The notes under the pieces are model-generated. The model worked only from the letters and a program-made list of their open reading frames with translations. It had not been told where the DNA came from and did not search any database. A stretch of 22,159 nt of DNA from CAKUFA01 sp963646285 (GTDB lineage Bacteria > Bacillota > Clostridia > Christensenellales > Aristaeellaceae), in the NCBI GenBank assembly GCA_963646285.1, contig CAVIWF010000044.1, positions 1-22,159 on the forward strand. Reading direction: 5' to 3'. The first letter of the stretch is position 1; the number at the start of each line of letters is the position of its first letter. This document shows, one piece after another, positions 13,549-20,136 of the stretch. Made by a program: the position numbers and the translations under genes.

Positions 13549-14994
13549 ATGACCCAGCTTGCAGCCTATTTGGAAGAAATTCTGCCGGAGATGAAGAACG
13601 TTACCCGGCTGTTTTCCCTGCCGGAAAGCGTGTGGGAAGGCGACCCTGCCCCCTTTTTCTTTGAGGAGCAGGAGGAGGATGGCAGCTACCTGTGCACCTG
13701 CGCCCTGGACGGGCGGAAGGTGGTGCTGTCCGTGCCTGTGCCGGAGGAGGAAGCAGACCCCCGGCTGACCGACCTGCACCGGAAGCGTGCCGCCCGGCGG
13801 CTCTGCAAGCAGACCGCCTACCAGCTTTGCCGCCTGGTCACCGGGCTGCACCCGGCCTGGGGCAGCATGACGGGGGTGCGTCCCACCCACCTGATGTACG
13901 AGGCCATGCACCGGGGCTTGAACCCTGAAGCAGCCGCCCGTCAGCTTCAGGGGGAGTTTGACATTCTGCCGGAAAAAGCGTCCCTCCTGCGGGACATTGT
14001 AACGGTGCAGCGCCGCCTGACGCCCCCCGACGATGGGGACATGGACGTGTACATCGGCATTCCCTTCTGCACCACCCGGTGCGCCTACTGCTCCTTCTCC
14101 GGGGGAGAAATCGGGGATGGCCGGCTGGTGGAGCCCTACCTTGCCGCCCTGTGGCAGGAGATGGACGCCTGTGCCCGACTCATGCAGGAGGCAGGCAAGC
14201 GGCTCCGTGCCGTGTATGTGGGGGGCGGCACCCCCACCGCCCTGAATGAAGGCCAGTTTGCCCGGCTCATGGACAAAATGATGGCCGTGTTCCCCGGGGC
14301 AGAGGAATACACGGTGGAAGCCGGCAGGCCGGACACGGTGACCCGGGGGAAGCTGGCATGCATCCGTGACCACGGGGTGCAGCGCATCAGCATCAATCCC
14401 CAGACCATGGTGGATCGCACCCTTGCGGTCATCGGCCGGGGACACACCGCCCGGCAAATCGAGGAGGCCTATGCCCTGGCACGGGAGGTGGGCATCCCCC
14501 ACATCAACATGGACGTAATCGCCGCCCTGCCGGGGGAGGATTTAACGGACTTTGCCTACACCATGGACAAGGCGAAGGAACTGCACCCGGAAAGCCTGAC
14601 CGTCCACACCCTTGCCATTAAGCGCTCCAGCAAAATGCATCTGGAGCACGCCCCCCTGCCGGACGGGGACACCGCCGCCGCCATGGTGCACCTGGGGCTT
14701 GAAACCGCCAGGGCCATGGGCATGACCCCCTACTATCTCTACCGGCAGAAGTACATGGCAGGCAATCAGGAAAACGTAGGCTATGCCCTGCCCGGCCACG
14801 CCTGCCTGTACAATGTGGACATCATGGAGGAAACCACCCACATCCTTGCCCTGGGGGCAGGGGGCATTTCCAAGCGGGTTTACCCGGAGGAAGGCCGCAT
14901 TGGCCGTGCACCCAATGTGTACAACATCGAGCAGTACATTGCCCGGGTGGAGGAAATGGTGCAGCGGAAGCGGGATCTTTTCCTTGAAAAATAA
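13549..14994 (+). CDS. hemZ: Coproporphyrinogen dehydrogenase-like radical SAM protein HemZ
   Basis: The product has 481 residues, the length of Clostridial HemZ. These are radical SAM enzymes related to oxygen-independent coproporphyrinogen III oxidase (HemN/HemW). The N-terminal ~160 residues are the HemZ-specific extension with GVRPTH (109-114). The 4Fe-4S motif is PFCTTRCAYCSF, with C174, C178 and C181. GGGTPT follows at about 223-228, then NPQTM and INMDVIAALPGE. The ATG at 13549 has GAGGTGA just upstream. It is the last gene of the recJ-rel run, closed by a strong terminator. No other heme gene is present in the window, so a role in heme supply or as a HemW-like chaperone cannot be decided. 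Confidence 0.92.
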   Translation: MTQLAAYLEEILPEMKNVTRLFSLPESVWEGDPAPFFFEEQEEDGSYLCTCALDGRKVVLSVPVPEEEADPRLTDLHRKRAARRLCKQTAYQLCRLVTGLHPAWGSMTGVRPTHLMYEAMHRGLNPEAAARQLQGEFDILPEKASLLRDIVTVQRRLTPPDDGDMDVYIGIPFCTTRCAYCSFSGGEIGDGRLVEPYLAALWQEMDACARLMQEAGKRLRAVYVGGGTPTALNEGQFARLMDKMMAVFPGAEEYTVEAGRPDTVTRGKLACIRDHGVQRISINPQTMVDRTLAVIGRGHTARQIEEAYALAREVGIPHINMDVIAALPGEDLTDFAYTMDKAKELHPESLTVHTLAIKRSSKMHLEHAPLPDGDTAAAMVHLGLETARAMGMTPYYLYRQKYMAGNQENVGYALPGHACLYNVDIMEETTHILALGAGGISKRVYPEEGRIGRAPNVYNIEQYIARVEEMVQRKRDLFLEK

Positions 14995-15027
14995 GCGGGC
15001 AGATGCCCGTCAAAACCGAATCGCAAT

Positions 15028-15073
15028 AAACCCGGCGTACCTATGCAAAGACAAAGGTACGCCGGGTTTTTTT
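15028..15073 (+). terminator. Strong intrinsic terminator after hemZ
   Basis: A 14-bp perfect stem (AAACCCGGCGTACC at 15028-15041 with 15056-15069) with a 14-base loop runs into seven T. It closes the recJ-to-hemZ transcript. Confidence 0.95.
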
Positions 15074-15086
15074 CCGCCATGCCGAT

Positions 15087-15141
15087 TTTACGTTGATTTT
15101 ACATTTTTCAGGTCGCACACTTTACACGCCCCCTTTATACT
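15087..15141 (+). promoter_or_regulatory. Promoter of ABC operon with PhoP-box-like repeats
   Basis: The -10 is TATACT (15136-15141), but no good -35 hexamer lies 16-18 bp upstream, suggesting an activated promoter. Upstream are TTTACG (15087-15092) and TTTACA (15098-15103), exactly 11 bp apart within GATTTTAC direct repeats, then TTTACA (15121-15126) about two periods on. In Bacillus, PhoP binds TT(A/C/T)ACA-like hexamers with 11-bp spacing at this distance from the start. The similarity was judged by eye. Confidence 0.45.
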
Positions 15142-15169
15142 CAAAGTGCACGTAGAAAAGAGGGCTGAC

Positions 15170-16147
15170 ATGGAAATTCGATTGAACCGGATCTCAAAGC
15201 GTTTTGATCAGAAGCAGGTCATCCATCCCACCACGCTGACCATTCAGGATGGGGGATTCACCACCCTGCTGGGTCCTTCCGGCTGCGGCAAGACCACCCT
15301 TTTGCGGATGATTGCCGGACTGGAAACGCCCGACGACGGCGAGATCTGGCTCGACGATGCCTGTGTGTTTTCCTCGGAGCACAGGATCAATCTGCCGCCG
15401 GAGAAGCGGCACCTGGGTTTTGTGTTTCAGGATTTTGCCCTTTGGCCCCACATGACGGTGTTTGAAAATGTGGCCTTTGGCCTGCGTGCGAGGAAGGACA
15501 CCAGAGACCTGCCAAACCGGGTTCGCACTGCGCTGCGCACCGTGCACTTGGAGGACTTTGAGAAGCGCTTTCCCCACCAGCTTTCCGGCGGACAGCAGCA
15601 GCGTGTGGCCTTTGCCCGCGCCATTGCCGTTCAGCCGGGGTGCATCCTTTTCGACGAGCCTCTTTCCGCCCTGGACGCTTTGCTACGGGACGAAATGCGG
15701 CACGAATTGACCACCCTCACCTCTGCCCTGGGGATTACTGCCGTTTTCGTGACCCATGACCAGACGGAAGCCATGAGCATGAGTGACCGCATTGCCGTGC
15801 TGAATGGCGGCCATGTGGAGCAGTACGCCCCGCCGGAGATGATTTATCACGAGCCTGCCACCGAGTTTGTGGCCCGGTTTGTCGGCAAGTCCAACTGGCT
15901 TGGCAAAACGGCCATGTTCCGCCCGGAAGCCGCCTCCCTGACCCCTGTCAAGGGCGGGCTGCACTTTGCCCTTCCCGTTCAGGGGATGCAGTATCTGGGC
16001 AGCACCTACGAGGTGACCCTATCCTATCAGGATGTAAGCTGGACGATTCACACAGGGCAGAAAGTCAAGCCCGGTGAGATCCTGTCCGTTTACATAGATC
16101 CCAACCAGGTGATTGCATTTCAGGAGAAAGAGGGTTTATCTGCATGA
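15170..16147 (+). CDS. ABC transporter ATP-binding protein (FbpC/PotA type)
   Basis: This is the ATPase that powers the importer encoded downstream, acting at the cytoplasmic face of the membrane. It has 325 residues. The Walker A GPSGCGKT is at 35-42, the Q-loop in FVFQDF near 85-89, the signature LSGGQQQR at 138-145, Walker B ILFDEP at 159-164, the D-loop SALDA and switch histidine VTHDQTEAM. About 100 C-terminal residues form a TOBE-like domain. The start is the ATG at 15170, preceded by AAGAGGG; the frame is open far upstream into hemZ, but that is coincidental. The stop overlaps the next start as ATGA. The family includes iron(III), 2-aminoethylphosphonate and polyamine importers. The substrate cannot be read from this subunit. 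Confidence 0.92.
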   Translation: MEIRLNRISKRFDQKQVIHPTTLTIQDGGFTTLLGPSGCGKTTLLRMIAGLETPDDGEIWLDDACVFSSEHRINLPPEKRHLGFVFQDFALWPHMTVFENVAFGLRARKDTRDLPNRVRTALRTVHLEDFEKRFPHQLSGGQQQRVAFARAIAVQPGCILFDEPLSALDALLRDEMRHELTTLTSALGITAVFVTHDQTEAMSMSDRIAVLNGGHVEQYAPPEMIYHEPATEFVARFVGKSNWLGKTAMFRPEAASLTPVKGGLHFALPVQGMQYLGSTYEVTLSYQDVSWTIHTGQKVKPGEILSVYIDPNQVIAFQEKEGLSA

Positions 16148-17118
16148 AGAAGCACCTTGTATCCCTTTTGCTGATTCTTTGCCTGTGCCTGAGCGTGGCT
16201 GCCGCCTCCGCTGAATCTGGCAAGGTTACGGTTTACATGCCCAGCCCTGCCGGGTTGGCTGACAAGCTGGCTGCCGCCTTCACCGCCAAGACGGGCATTG
16301 AAGTAGAGCAGTTCCAGGGCACCACCGGCGAGATTCTCGCCCGCCTGGAAGCAGAGCAGGCCAATCCCATTGCGGATGTGGTGATTCTGGCTTCCTGGTC
16401 CGACGGCCTGAGCATGAAGGCCGAGGGCAAGCTGGAAAACTACACCCCTGCAAACGCCGACAAGATCAACGCCGGCTGGATTGACAGCGACAGCACCCTG
16501 TTTGGCTACAGCGCCTCTGCAGTGGGCGTGATCTACAACACCACCCTGATCCCCGAGCTGAACGCCGACTGGGCTGAGTTGGCCGATGCCCAGTACAAGG
16601 ACATGATCGCCATCCCCGACCCGGAAAAGTCCGGCGCATGCAAGGACTTTCTGGCTGGCCTGGTCGCGGGCACGGACAATGGTGAAGCCATCCTGCAGCT
16701 CTGGGCAGACAACGGCCTGACCGTACCCGGCGCCAACAAGGCGGCACTGGAAGCCGTGACCACCGGTGAAAAGGCCATCCTGATTGCCGGTGTGGACTAC
16801 AACGCCTACACCTCCATGGCCAAGGGCGAACCCCTGAGCATCTACTATCCTGCCTCCGGCACGGTGGTGAATCCCCGCCCTGCCATGATCCTGAAGACGG
16901 CCCCCAACATGGACAACGCCAAGGCCTTTGTGGACTTCCTGTTCAGTGATGAAGCCCAGCAGCTGGTTGCCGACGCCTACCTGCTGCCCGGCCGCAGCGA
17001 CGTAACGTGCGAGAACCGCACCAACCTTTCCGACATCCCCCAGATCACCACCGACTGGGACAAGATGATGGAAGTTGCTTCCGACACCGCAGCCAAGCTG
17101 AACAGCCTCTGCAAGTAA
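16144..17118 (+). CDS. Secreted solute-binding protein of the ABC importer (SBP_bac_6-like)
   Basis: An extracellular ligand-binding protein of 324 residues in the iron(III)/2-aminoethylphosphonate/thiamine cluster. Residues 1-23 are a signal peptide (MKKHLVSLLLILCLCLS) with a type I cleavage site after ASA. There is no lipobox, which is unusual for a Gram-positive organism, where such proteins are normally lipid-anchored. Typical features are the N-terminal VTVYMPSP, ADVVILASW, VGVIYNTTLIP and the C-terminal FVDFLFSDEAQQLV. The Tyr-Tyr dyad that binds iron in FbpA is not evident at the expected place (YNAYTSM), and a YYP occurs slightly later, so iron is not assured. It overlaps the ATPase gene by 4 bases. 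Confidence 0.88.
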   Translation: MKKHLVSLLLILCLCLSVAAASAESGKVTVYMPSPAGLADKLAAAFTAKTGIEVEQFQGTTGEILARLEAEQANPIADVVILASWSDGLSMKAEGKLENYTPANADKINAGWIDSDSTLFGYSASAVGVIYNTTLIPELNADWAELADAQYKDMIAIPDPEKSGACKDFLAGLVAGTDNGEAILQLWADNGLTVPGANKAALEAVTTGEKAILIAGVDYNAYTSMAKGEPLSIYYPASGTVVNPRPAMILKTAPNMDNAKAFVDFLFSDEAQQLVADAYLLPGRSDVTCENRTNLSDIPQITTDWDKMMEVASDTAAKLNSLCK

Positions 17119-17134
17119 CCAACCCGGAGGGCCT

Positions 17135-18796
17135 ATGAGACAAATCGAACGGAAAAAGAACCTGCCCACAGCTTGCCTGCTGGTGCTTCTGACCGGGATG
17201 ATCCTCTGCCCCCTGATTACAGTATTCGCCAAGGCGGTCATCGTGGATGGCCGCCTTGACCTGTATCAGGCGTGGCAAACCATTGCCAGTGCAGAAAACG
17301 TGCAGACGGTCTGCAATTCCCTGCTGCTGGGAGTGTGCGTGGTGCTGTGCTCCACGGTTATCGCCCTGCCCACGGCTTACCTGCTGGCCCGCACCCAGCT
17401 GAAGAAGCACAGCTGGCTGGACATTATCTTCATGATCCCCTTCATGACGCCCCCGTACATTGCCTCCATGGGGTGGATCCTGTTCATGCAGAAAAGGGGC
17501 CTGTTTCAGCAGCTGTTCCCAGCTACCGGCGCCTGGTCAGAGGGCTTTTTCTGCTTCGGGGGGTTGGTGCTGGTCATGAGCCTCCACGTGTTTCCCTTCC
17601 TCATGACCATGCTGAAGAACGCCATGCTGAACATTCCTGCCAGCCTGGAGGAAAGCGGGGCTGTGTTCGGGGCAGGCTTCGGGCTGCGGCTGCGGAAAAT
17701 CTTTGCCCCCCTGCTGACGGGCAACTATGCCATCGGCGCCCTGCTGGTGTTTGTGAAAACCCTGTCCGAATACGGCACCCCCTACACCCTGGGGCGGCGC
17801 ATCGGCTTTTACGTGTTCACCACGGACATTCACCGCTATTCCACCACTTCCCCCATTGACTTTGGCCGCTCAGCCAGCCTGTCCTCCATACTGGTGTGCA
17901 TCTGCATGGTCATGTGGCTGTGGCAGAACCACATGACCAGCAAAAACAGCTACCGGCTCCTCAGCGGCAAGGGCAGCCGCCCGGCGGAAACGAAACTATC
18001 CCCCATGGGGCAAGTGGGCGCATGGCTGTGGGTGGCGCTGGTGGTGCTCATCGCCATTGGGGTGCCCTACTTCGCCATCATTGCCACTTCCCTCATTAAG
18101 CTGCGGGGCTACGGGCTGGCAGCAGGCAACTTTACCCTGGACCACTACAGGGAGCTGCTGACCACCCCCAAAGCCCTGGCCTCCATCGGGAAAAGCCTGT
18201 TTCTGGCCGTATCCTCTGCTACCATCTGCTCCGTCATTGGCACGGCGGTGGTGGTGGCGGTACGCAAGTCCAGGGGATTCATCAAAAAGGCTCTGGAAGC
18301 CATCAGCCTGCTGCCGGAAATGCTGCCCAGCATTGTGCTGGTCATTGGCATCATGCTGTTCTGGAACAGCATCTACAAGGTGTTGCCCCTGTACAACACC
18401 ATGGGCATCATGGTGCTGGCCTATGTGGTGCTGTACCTGCCCTACACCGTGCAGTACGTTACCTCCGCCTTTACCCAGATCAACGATAACCTTTTGCAGG
18501 CAGGCCGGGTGTTCGGCGGATCCCCTGCCTACGTTTTCCGCCGCATTACCCTGCCCATGATTTCCCGGGGCATTTTCGCCGGGTGGATGATGATCTTCAT
18601 CATTGCCTTCCGGGAGCTGGTGACCGCCAGCCTGATTGCCCCGCCCAATACCCTGGTGGTTTCCACCTACATCAACCGGGAGTTTGAGCAAGGCAGCGTG
18701 TCCCTGGGCATGGCCATGGCCGTGCTGTGCGTGCTCATTACTACAACGGCGCTGCTGGTGTTCAACCGCCTGACCAGCAGGCAGAAAGGCACATAA
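17135..18796 (+). CDS. Double-domain ABC permease (FbpB type)
   Basis: The membrane channel of the importer: 553 residues with two BinPD permease halves in one chain. The first half covers about 1-270, and the second about 290-553. Each has an EAA loop that docks the ATPase: residues 172-192 (EESGAVFGAG...) and 453-475 (LLQAGRVFGGSPAYVFRR). Around 12 hydrophobic segments are visible. Such fused permeases are typical of iron(III) (FbpB/SfuB) and some 2-aminoethylphosphonate importers and work with a single ATPase gene as here. GGAGG lies shortly before the ATG at 17135. The stop is one base from the next start, so the metallo-hydrolase is co-translated. Confidence 0.92.
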   Translation: MRQIERKKNLPTACLLVLLTGMILCPLITVFAKAVIVDGRLDLYQAWQTIASAENVQTVCNSLLLGVCVVLCSTVIALPTAYLLARTQLKKHSWLDIIFMIPFMTPPYIASMGWILFMQKRGLFQQLFPATGAWSEGFFCFGGLVLVMSLHVFPFLMTMLKNAMLNIPASLEESGAVFGAGFGLRLRKIFAPLLTGNYAIGALLVFVKTLSEYGTPYTLGRRIGFYVFTTDIHRYSTTSPIDFGRSASLSSILVCICMVMWLWQNHMTSKNSYRLLSGKGSRPAETKLSPMGQVGAWLWVALVVLIAIGVPYFAIIATSLIKLRGYGLAAGNFTLDHYRELLTTPKALASIGKSLFLAVSSATICSVIGTAVVVAVRKSRGFIKKALEAISLLPEMLPSIVLVIGIMLFWNSIYKVLPLYNTMGIMVLAYVVLYLPYTVQYVTSAFTQINDNLLQAGRVFGGSPAYVFRRITLPMISRGIFAGWMMIFIIAFRELVTASLIAPPNTLVVSTYINREFEQGSVSLGMAMAVLCVLITTTALLVFNRLTSRQKGT

Positions 18797-18797
18797 C

Positions 18798-19886
18798 ATG
18801 AAGCTGATCATTGCCGGGGGCGTTGGGGAGCACGGCCGCAACTGCTTTCTGGTGGAAGGGGAAGGAAGCCCCTTCCTGGTGGACTGCGGAACCATGGCAG
18901 ACACGCCCAAGTCCCCCTATCCCCGGCTGATTCGGGAGCAGATTGGGGAGCTGGGTGCGGTGTTCCTGACCCACGCCCATGGAGATCACACCGGGGCGTT
19001 GCCCTGGCTGTATGAAAAGGGCTTCCGGGGCGTTGTCATCGCCGCAAGAGAAACCCTGCGGCAGCTTCCCTTCCCCCTGCGGGAAAGCCTTGCGCTGGAG
19101 GATGTGTGTCCCCAGGGAGCAGGCGTGTATCAAAACCTGTCCATCCAGTGGGGACGCAGCGGCCACTGTGCCGGCAGCGTGTGGTACCACTTTGCCGAAA
19201 AAGATCAGTCCATCCTCTTCTCCGGGGATTACACGGAGGATACCCAGGTTTATGCCTGCGACCCCATTCGCCACCGCCATGCTGACCTTACCGTGCTGGA
19301 CTGCGCCTATGGGCTGGATGAAACCACCTATGAAGCAGCCTGCAACCGGCTGGTGCAGGAGACGGAAAGGCTGCTGTCCGCCCATTCCCTGCTGCTATTT
19401 CCCGTGCCGAAGTACGGCCGGGGACTGGAAATCGCCAAGCTCTTTTCCGACCGGCTGCCCCAGGTGCCCTGCTGCGGGGATGCCCTCTTTCTGCAGAACC
19501 TGGAAGAGCAGAGAGCCGGAGGCTTCTGGTACCTGCCAGGAAAAATCAACGCCCCCATCCTCCCGTATCAGGGGCAGAACAGGGGCGTGGTGTTTGTCAG
19601 TGATCCCCAACTGCGCAGCAGCGGCGCCCGGCGGACAGCAGACCGGGTGCTGTCCCTCAAGGGCAGAGGGGTGATGACCGGCACGGTGGAAAAGGACTCC
19701 TACAGTGAGCATCTCCTCCAGCAGGGCAGCATGGTGCAGCTGCGGTATCCGGTGCATCTGCATCACGGGCAGTTTGAACAATTGAAAGCCCGGAACGATT
19801 TTCAGCAGGTGATTCCCTATCACGCTAAGGATTTTCCTTCGAAACAGGAGATACTGCCGTACCTGACAACAATGAAGCTTCGCTAA
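18798..19886 (+). CDS. Beta-CASP metallo-beta-lactamase-fold hydrolase
   Basis: The product has 362 residues. MBL metal motifs: HAHGDH (59-64), SGHCAGS with H123, and SGDY with D144. The beta-CASP insert follows: LDCAYG (167-172), corresponding to the ESTYG motif, then FPVPKYGRGLEI (201-212), the equivalent of the P-x-GR-xE motif, and GVMTGTVEKD. The C-terminal histidine motifs are LHHGQFEQL and IPYH. Members of this family are usually RNA or DNA nucleases, although some act on other phosphoesters. It starts one base after the permease stop with no separate ribosome binding site, so it belongs to the ABC operon. This pairing is unexpected, and the substrate is unknown. The last codons overlap the first copy of a 23-bp direct repeat. 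Confidence 0.85.
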   Translation: MKLIIAGGVGEHGRNCFLVEGEGSPFLVDCGTMADTPKSPYPRLIREQIGELGAVFLTHAHGDHTGALPWLYEKGFRGVVIAARETLRQLPFPLRESLALEDVCPQGAGVYQNLSIQWGRSGHCAGSVWYHFAEKDQSILFSGDYTEDTQVYACDPIRHRHADLTVLDCAYGLDETTYEAACNRLVQETERLLSAHSLLLFPVPKYGRGLEIAKLFSDRLPQVPCCGDALFLQNLEEQRAGGFWYLPGKINAPILPYQGQNRGVVFVSDPQLRSSGARRTADRVLSLKGRGVMTGTVEKDSYSEHLLQQGSMVQLRYPVHLHHGQFEQLKARNDFQQVIPYHAKDFPSKQEILPYLTTMKLR

Positions 19887-19895
19887 GCGGGGCTT
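19873..19895 (+). repeat. 23-bp direct repeat, left copy (includes stop of the MBL gene)
   Basis: Identical over 23 bases to 20106-20128. It starts TGAAGCTTCGC and ends GGGGCTT, and can fold as GAAGC...GCTTC around CGCT-A-AGCG. It contains the TAA stop of the upstream gene. The two copies bracket repeat copy 3. Confidence 0.9.
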
Positions 19896-20105
19896 CAGGG
19901 CATCGACAAAGTGGCGAAGCCACTTTGTCGAGTTTTGCACTCACTCACTGGTCGAACGGTTTCACCGTTTTCCCGGCCGTTCGTTCGTGTAATGAAGCTT
20001 TTTCTGACGAAAAAGCGCGAAAATCGCCGCACATGTCGCCGATTTTCGATCTAGAGTTGAAGGGCTTGCGAGCCCTCCAACGCCACCCAGAGTTTGTTGA
20101 TGGTC
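19896..20105 (+). repeat. Dispersed palindromic repeat, copy 3 (longest, multi-hairpin)
   Basis: Five hairpins in about 180 bases: main 13-bp stem 19903-19915/19919-19931 with loop GAA; GAACGGT/ACCGTTT at 19954-19970; GCTTTTTC/GAAAAAGC at 19997-20016 with loop TGAC; CGAAAATCG/CGATTTTCG at 20018-20048; and AGGGCT/AGCCCT at 20061-20076. Order and linkers match copy 2 in part. No coding signal is seen. It fills the gap between two convergent genes. Confidence 0.85.
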
Positions 20106-20136
20106 TGAAGCTTCGCTAAGCGGGGCTTTATTTATT
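20106..20136 (+). terminator. Right 23-bp direct repeat followed by T-rich tract (possible terminator)
   Basis: The right copy of the direct repeat (20106-20128) folds as a hairpin and is followed here by TATTTATTT, so it could terminate plus-strand transcripts of the ABC operon. The left copy lacks a T tract. Confidence 0.5.

Noticed and set aside
13525..14502. 325-codon minus-strand frame inside hemZ
   Set aside because: It is a shadow of hemZ, whose radical SAM motifs are intact in the plus frame.
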